NCBI GenBank assembly: GCA_964419335.1
Contig: CAYQOX010000066.1
Span: 1 to 18,579, forward strand
Source: CAYQOX01 sp964419335
GTDB taxonomy: Bacteria > Hinthialibacterota > Hinthialibacteria > Hinthialibacterales > Hinthialibacteraceae
DNA length: 18,579 bases
Reading direction: 5' to 3'
Position numbers and translations under genes: made by a program. This document shows, piece after piece, positions 15,332 to 18,579 of this stretch (its first letter is position 1; each line of letters begins with the position of its first letter). The notes under the pieces were generated by a model, which was not told the DNA's origin, did not search any database, and saw only the letters and a list, made by a program, of their open reading frames with translations.

Positions 15332-15426
15332 CGATATTTCACCTGCTCGGTATACTCCTGAGATATTTTTTATCTACACCCAAAGAATACACGATTTCAG
15401 TACGCAGGGAAAGAACGCACCTATTC

Positions 15427-15447
15427 GTAGAAGCCATTCGCGGCTAC
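15427..15447. repeat. imperfect hairpin in the prfB upstream region
   Basis: GTAGAAGC / GCGGCTAC arms around CATTC form a stem with two mismatches, followed on the plus strand by ACTTTTTT. It resembles REP-type extragenic palindromes and also a weak terminator, but no plus-strand gene lies directly upstream. A single copy cannot decide. Confidence 0.3.
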
Positions 15448-15490
15448 ACTTTTTTACAGAAAACTATAAAGGAGAAAAGGAAGAACGTTT

Positions 15491-16625
15491 ATGTACGAAG
15501 AATATAAATACGAAGCCGATTCCATGCATAAACACCTCGAAGAGCTTGGGAGGTATCTTTGACATCGAGGAGAAAGAAAAAAAAGTTCAACTCCTCGAAG
15601 AAGAAATGAATGCTCCCGACTTTTGGAACAATCCCCAAGTCGCGCAAGAACATGGCAAAAAAATCAAACGGTTAAAGAACTATATCGAGCCCTACCAGCA
15701 TCTCAAAGGACAGCTCGAAGATCTCTCCACCTTGATCGAGATGGCAGAAGAAGAAAAAGAAGAAGGCCACGGTCAAGAAATCCAATCCGAAATCAAGGCT
15801 GCCCGCAAAGTGCTGGATGATTTTGATTTTCGCTGCATCCTGAGCGGCGAACATGATGACGCCAACTGCTTTGTTAATATCCACCCCGGCGCCGGTGGGA
15901 CAGAATCCTGCGATTGGGCTTCTATGCTTTTCCGGATGTACATGCGCTACATTGAAAGCAAAGGCTGGAAAGCCGAAGTGGTCGATTTCCTGGAAGGGGA
16001 TGAAGCGGGGATCAAAAATGTCACCCTCCACGTGAAAGGCGATTATGCCTACGGCTATCTCAATGCGGAAACCGGGATTCATCGCCTGGTACGCATCTCT
16101 CCTTTCGATGCCAACAGTCGACGGCACACCTCTTTTGCTTCGGTGCATGTTATGCCGGAGTTGGATGAGCATGTGAATGTTGAAGTTGATGAAAAAGATT
16201 TACGCATCGACACCTTCCGGGCCTCGGGGAAAGGCGGCCAGCATGTCAATACAACCGATTCGGCCATCCGTATTACCCATCTCCCCACCAATATTGTGGT
16301 TTCTTGTCAAAACGAACGTTCACAGCATCAAAACAAATATACCGCGATGAAGATTCTAACAGCGCGTCTGTATGAACTCATGCGAGAAGAACAAGCAGAA
16401 AAGACGGAAGAACTTTCGGGTGAAAAAAGAGACATCGCCTGGGGAAATCAAATCCGCTCTTATGTCTTTCATCCCTACAACCTCATTAAGGATCACCGCA
16501 CTGGGATTGAGCGAGGCGATGTGCAGAACGTCATGGAGGGGGATTTGGAAGAATTTATTTCCGGTTATTTACGCTCCGCCATTTCGAGCGAGGAGGTTCA
16601 CGCGAAGGCCAAAGTCGAGGAATAG
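15491..16625 (+). CDS. prfB: peptide chain release factor 2 (programmed +1 frameshift)
   Basis: RF2 reads UGA and UAA stop codons on the ribosome and triggers peptide release. Translation starts at ATG 15491 (GGA eight to ten bases upstream), runs 23 codons to CTT-TGA at 15557-15562, then continues in the +1 frame from GAC 15561 to TAG 16623-16625, giving about 377 residues. In the shifted numbering the stop-recognition motif SPF is at 203-205 and the catalytic GGQ at 248-250, almost the positions of E. coli RF2. The SPF tripeptide separates it from RF1. Because the shift site is an in-frame UGA, RF2 level controls its own synthesis. A continuous reading begun at TTG 15546 would drop the first 18 residues and is not the likely start. 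The Maf-like gene follows after 28 bases. Confidence 0.97.
15545..15563 (+). promoter_or_regulatory. prfB autoregulatory +1 frameshift site
   Basis: CTT GGG AGG TAT CTT TGA C differs from the classical E. coli site only in having GGGAGG for AGGGGG. The internal Shine-Dalgarno-like GGGAGG (15548-15553), the slippery CUU (15557-15559) and the UGA with following C (15560-15563) are all present and correctly spaced. Confidence 0.96.
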
Positions 16626-16653
16626 GATTTAGCGCTACAGCGGGGAGAAAATC

Positions 16654-18498
16654 GTGGCTGATCAAAGCCGATCCATAGAGGATGCCAATTTACAATGGAT
16701 ACGCGCTTATCACCCGCACCTGCTCTCGACTATAAGCGAAGCAAACGAGGACGCCCCTGAGGAGGTCTATGACACCATAGACCTCTTTTTTGATGATGAG
16801 GAATTAGCCCAAAACCCGCCACGGTATGTCGTCTTTTATGGTATGGGACAAGGTGAATGCCTGCGCCGGTTTTACCAAGAACATAAAGAGCATCTCTTCC
16901 GCTTCATCCTTATTGAACCCAATCCTGCCCATTTTACTGCCCACATGCAGAAGTATTTGTATTTCTCAATGCTGCAAGAGGAGCGGGTGGAATGGATTGT
17001 GGGCGAAGACCATGAGCGCCTCTGCCGGCAGTTAACGCAGGATTATTCCGAGCTGGGCATTTGGGGGCTAAAACTCTTTATCCATACCTATGCGCGGGAA
17101 AAAGCGCCTGTCCATTACACCGCTGTGCAAGAGCAAATCAAGGCTATCACCCATTCTGCGTGGGAGAATATGCGCTTGCTGCATGAGCGTGGCCTGCTCA
17201 TTCAGCATAACATCGTGCGTAATCTTTCCGCGATCGCGCAATCCTTCACGTTGGATTCGTTTTATCAACGTTTATCCCCCTTTCCGGCAGTCGTGGTTGG
17301 GGCGGGACCCTCGCTGGATAAAAACATTCATCTATTAAAACACCTACCCGCAAACTTTCTGCTCATCGCGACCGATACTTGTCTGCCCGCTCTTTTGCAG
17401 CGGGAGATCCAACCGCATGTGGTTATGAGCTGCGATCCTTTGAAGATGAATGCGCGGCACTTTGATCCGGTTTTCCAGTTAGGATCTATCCTCCTGGCCT
17501 ATCTACCCGAGGTGAATTATCAAATCTTGGAAAAGTATCCCCAACACACGTTGCGTTTGTGCCTCCATAGTTCTCAATCAAAAACCTTGCAAGCATTTCT
17601 TCCCTATTTACAAGGCAAAACCATGTTTCCCCGGCGGACCAATGCAGGGCATTGTGCCCTGTGGCTTGCGCAGCAAATGGGATGCTCCCCCATCGTGCTG
17701 GTGGGGATGGATTTGGCCATCCCGAAAGAGGGCTCTTCTCATGCGTTGGAAGCCCAAAATCGCTCTCAGGTGACCGTGGATGAGCCAAGCCAGCGTGCAA
17801 GGATTCATGGCGCAGTGGAAATCCAAGAGAATCCCATGGTGCAGGTGCCGGGGTATTATGGCGGGAAGGTTTATACTTTTCCTCATTTTGCCGATACCTT
17901 ACGAAAAATGGAGCAAGAAATAGCCGGGTATGGTTTAAAAGTAATTAACGCCACCGAAGGCGGAGCCGAGATTCGCGGGGCAGAAGCGATGCCCTTGGAA
18001 GAAGCGCTGCGGATTTATCAATCGAACGAGCTCATTCAAGGGCGCTGGCAGGAATTGTTGACGCAACCGCCGATGCCTCCTGTGCGGGAAATGGTGCAAA
18101 AGTTGGAGAGCATGAGCCACACACTGGAGAAGAGACGACGCCAAAGCGAGCTCGGACGGCAAAAGATAAAGCAGACCATGGATGCTTTACAAAAGCAGTC
18201 CTTGCCGCTAAACCAAGGGAAAGAATATCTCCTCACGCTCGTGCAACGCTGGAAAGCCTTGCTTCATGATCCAGGATTGGATCTTACCATGGATACGGCC
18301 TTATCCCGCTGGCGAATCGATACCCAACGAATTCATTGGGACAAGGATATTACTGAGCCTGCTGCCCTTTTTCAGCCATTCGGACGCTTAGAAAAGATGC
18401 TCGAGGGGCTGGAGAAGGACATCCAGTTATTTCAACAAATTTACGCACAAAGAAGTCAAACATGGAAAAACGACTTGACATCCACCCCACCTGAGTAA
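16654..18498 (+). CDS. Maf/MptE-like motility accessory factor (DUF115)
   Basis: A 614-residue cytoplasmic protein of the MAF_flag10 / 6-hydroxymethylpterin pyrophosphokinase MptE-like family. The core Rossmann-like domain begins at FPAVVVGAGPSLDKN (210-224) and continues through IATDTCLPALLQREIQPHVVMSCDP, typical of proteins that transfer nonulosonic acids or other sugars to flagellin in Campylobacter, Aeromonas and Clostridium. A long N-terminal region precedes it (FYGMGQGECLRRFYQEH near 65-80), and the last 130 residues are helical and coiled-coil-like. Start is GTG with GGGGAG upstream. It follows prfB by 28 bases. The FlhB-like gene elsewhere in the window agrees with a flagellated host. 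Substrate and target are not shown by the sequence. Confidence 0.88.
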   Translation: MADQSRSIEDANLQWIRAYHPHLLSTISEANEDAPEEVYDTIDLFFDDEELAQNPPRYVVFYGMGQGECLRRFYQEHKEHLFRFILIEPNPAHFTAHMQKYLYFSMLQEERVEWIVGEDHERLCRQLTQDYSELGIWGLKLFIHTYAREKAPVHYTAVQEQIKAITHSAWENMRLLHERGLLIQHNIVRNLSAIAQSFTLDSFYQRLSPFPAVVVGAGPSLDKNIHLLKHLPANFLLIATDTCLPALLQREIQPHVVMSCDPLKMNARHFDPVFQLGSILLAYLPEVNYQILEKYPQHTLRLCLHSSQSKTLQAFLPYLQGKTMFPRRTNAGHCALWLAQQMGCSPIVLVGMDLAIPKEGSSHALEAQNRSQVTVDEPSQRARIHGAVEIQENPMVQVPGYYGGKVYTFPHFADTLRKMEQEIAGYGLKVINATEGGAEIRGAEAMPLEEALRIYQSNELIQGRWQELLTQPPMPPVREMVQKLESMSHTLEKRRRQSELGRQKIKQTMDALQKQSLPLNQGKEYLLTLVQRWKALLHDPGLDLTMDTALSRWRIDTQRIHWDKDITEPAALFQPFGRLEKMLEGLEKDIQLFQQIYAQRSQTWKNDLTSTPPE

Positions 18499-18502
18499 TA
18501 AT
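18475..18502 (+). promoter_or_regulatory. tRNA-Val promoter
   Basis: A perfect -35 TTGACA (18475-18480) and a -10 AATAAT (18497-18502, 5/6) at 16-base spacing, giving a start about 10-12 bases before the mature tRNA. The -35 lies inside the last codons of the Maf-like gene and the -10 straddles its stop codon. Confidence 0.7.
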
Positions 18503-18520
18503 GTGTATCATAGGGAAAAA

Positions 18521-18579
18521 GGGCGATTAGCTCAGTTGGTTAGAGCGCCAGTATCACAAACTGGAGGCCACTGGTTCGA
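18521..18579 (+). tRNA. tRNA-Val (anticodon CAC), truncated by window end
   Basis: The acceptor 5' strand GGGCGAT, TA, D-arm GCTC-loop-GAGC, anticodon stem CCAGT/ACTGG with loop ATCACAA, variable AGGCC, and T-arm ACTGG-TTCGA follow standard cloverleaf order; bases 1-58 are present and the 3' part is cut off. T33 precedes the anticodon CAC (18555-18557), which reads GUG valine codons. Position 32 is A, where C or T is usual. Confidence 0.93.

Noticed and set aside
15546..16625. prfB starting at TTG 15546 as a continuous frame
   Set aside because: The upstream ATG with ribosome site and the complete +1 frameshift signal explain the gene better.

Overview
The window reads as chromosomal DNA of a flagellated, probably diderm (Gram-negative-type) bacterium. 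Evidence is a stand-alone FlhB-type export domain, a MptE-like motility accessory factor (Maf), a probable lipoprotein, a ZapA/ZapB-like pair and a cytosolic NagZ-like GH3 enzyme. I cannot name the phylum from sequence alone; the gene mixture would fit a spirochaete or a poorly sampled candidate phylum. A run of exactly 100 N (2447-2546) marks a scaffold join. No mobile element, CRISPR array or prophage is visible.

Layout. (1) 103-2358, minus strand: a HEAT-repeat protein (TTG start) followed by a small FlhB C-domain homologue, in one probable operon. (2) 2359-2999: promoter region, assembly gap and about 450 bp of AT-rich DNA without a convincing gene. (3) 3000-4538, minus: an unusual lipoprotein with a Tyr/Trp/His-rich middle and a Ser/Arg-rich tail, divergent from (4) 4872-11461, plus: pheT, a ZapB-like coiled coil, zapA, then a GT4 glycosyltransferase, a SAM methyltransferase and a GT39-like membrane glycosyltransferase, closely spaced and possibly one transcription unit. 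(5) 11637-12682, plus: a three-gene set of an Rrf2/NsrR-like regulator with three cysteines, a YgbA-family protein and a DUF1858 redox-disulfide protein. Its predicted promoter carries a sequence matching the NsrR half-site. (6) 12838-14523, plus: GH3 N-acetylhexosaminidase, converging on an alpha/beta hydrolase (14531-15331, minus) whose nucleophile serine is replaced by alanine. (7) 15491-18498, plus: prfB with the classic +1 programmed frameshift, then a large Maf/MptE-like protein. (8) 18521-end: tRNA-Val(CAC), cut by the window edge, with a strong promoter overlapping the end of the Maf gene.

How it fits together. Translation (PheT, RF2, tRNA-Val), division (ZapA with a ZapB-like partner), surface glycan synthesis and flagellar accessory functions share this stretch. 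The most coherent small system is the predicted nitrosative-stress cassette (11569-12682), where regulator, operator and two cysteine-rich partners all point the same way. The least explained items are the Tyr-rich/Ser-Arg-rich lipoprotein, the HEAT-FlhB-like pair and the alanine-nucleophile hydrolase.
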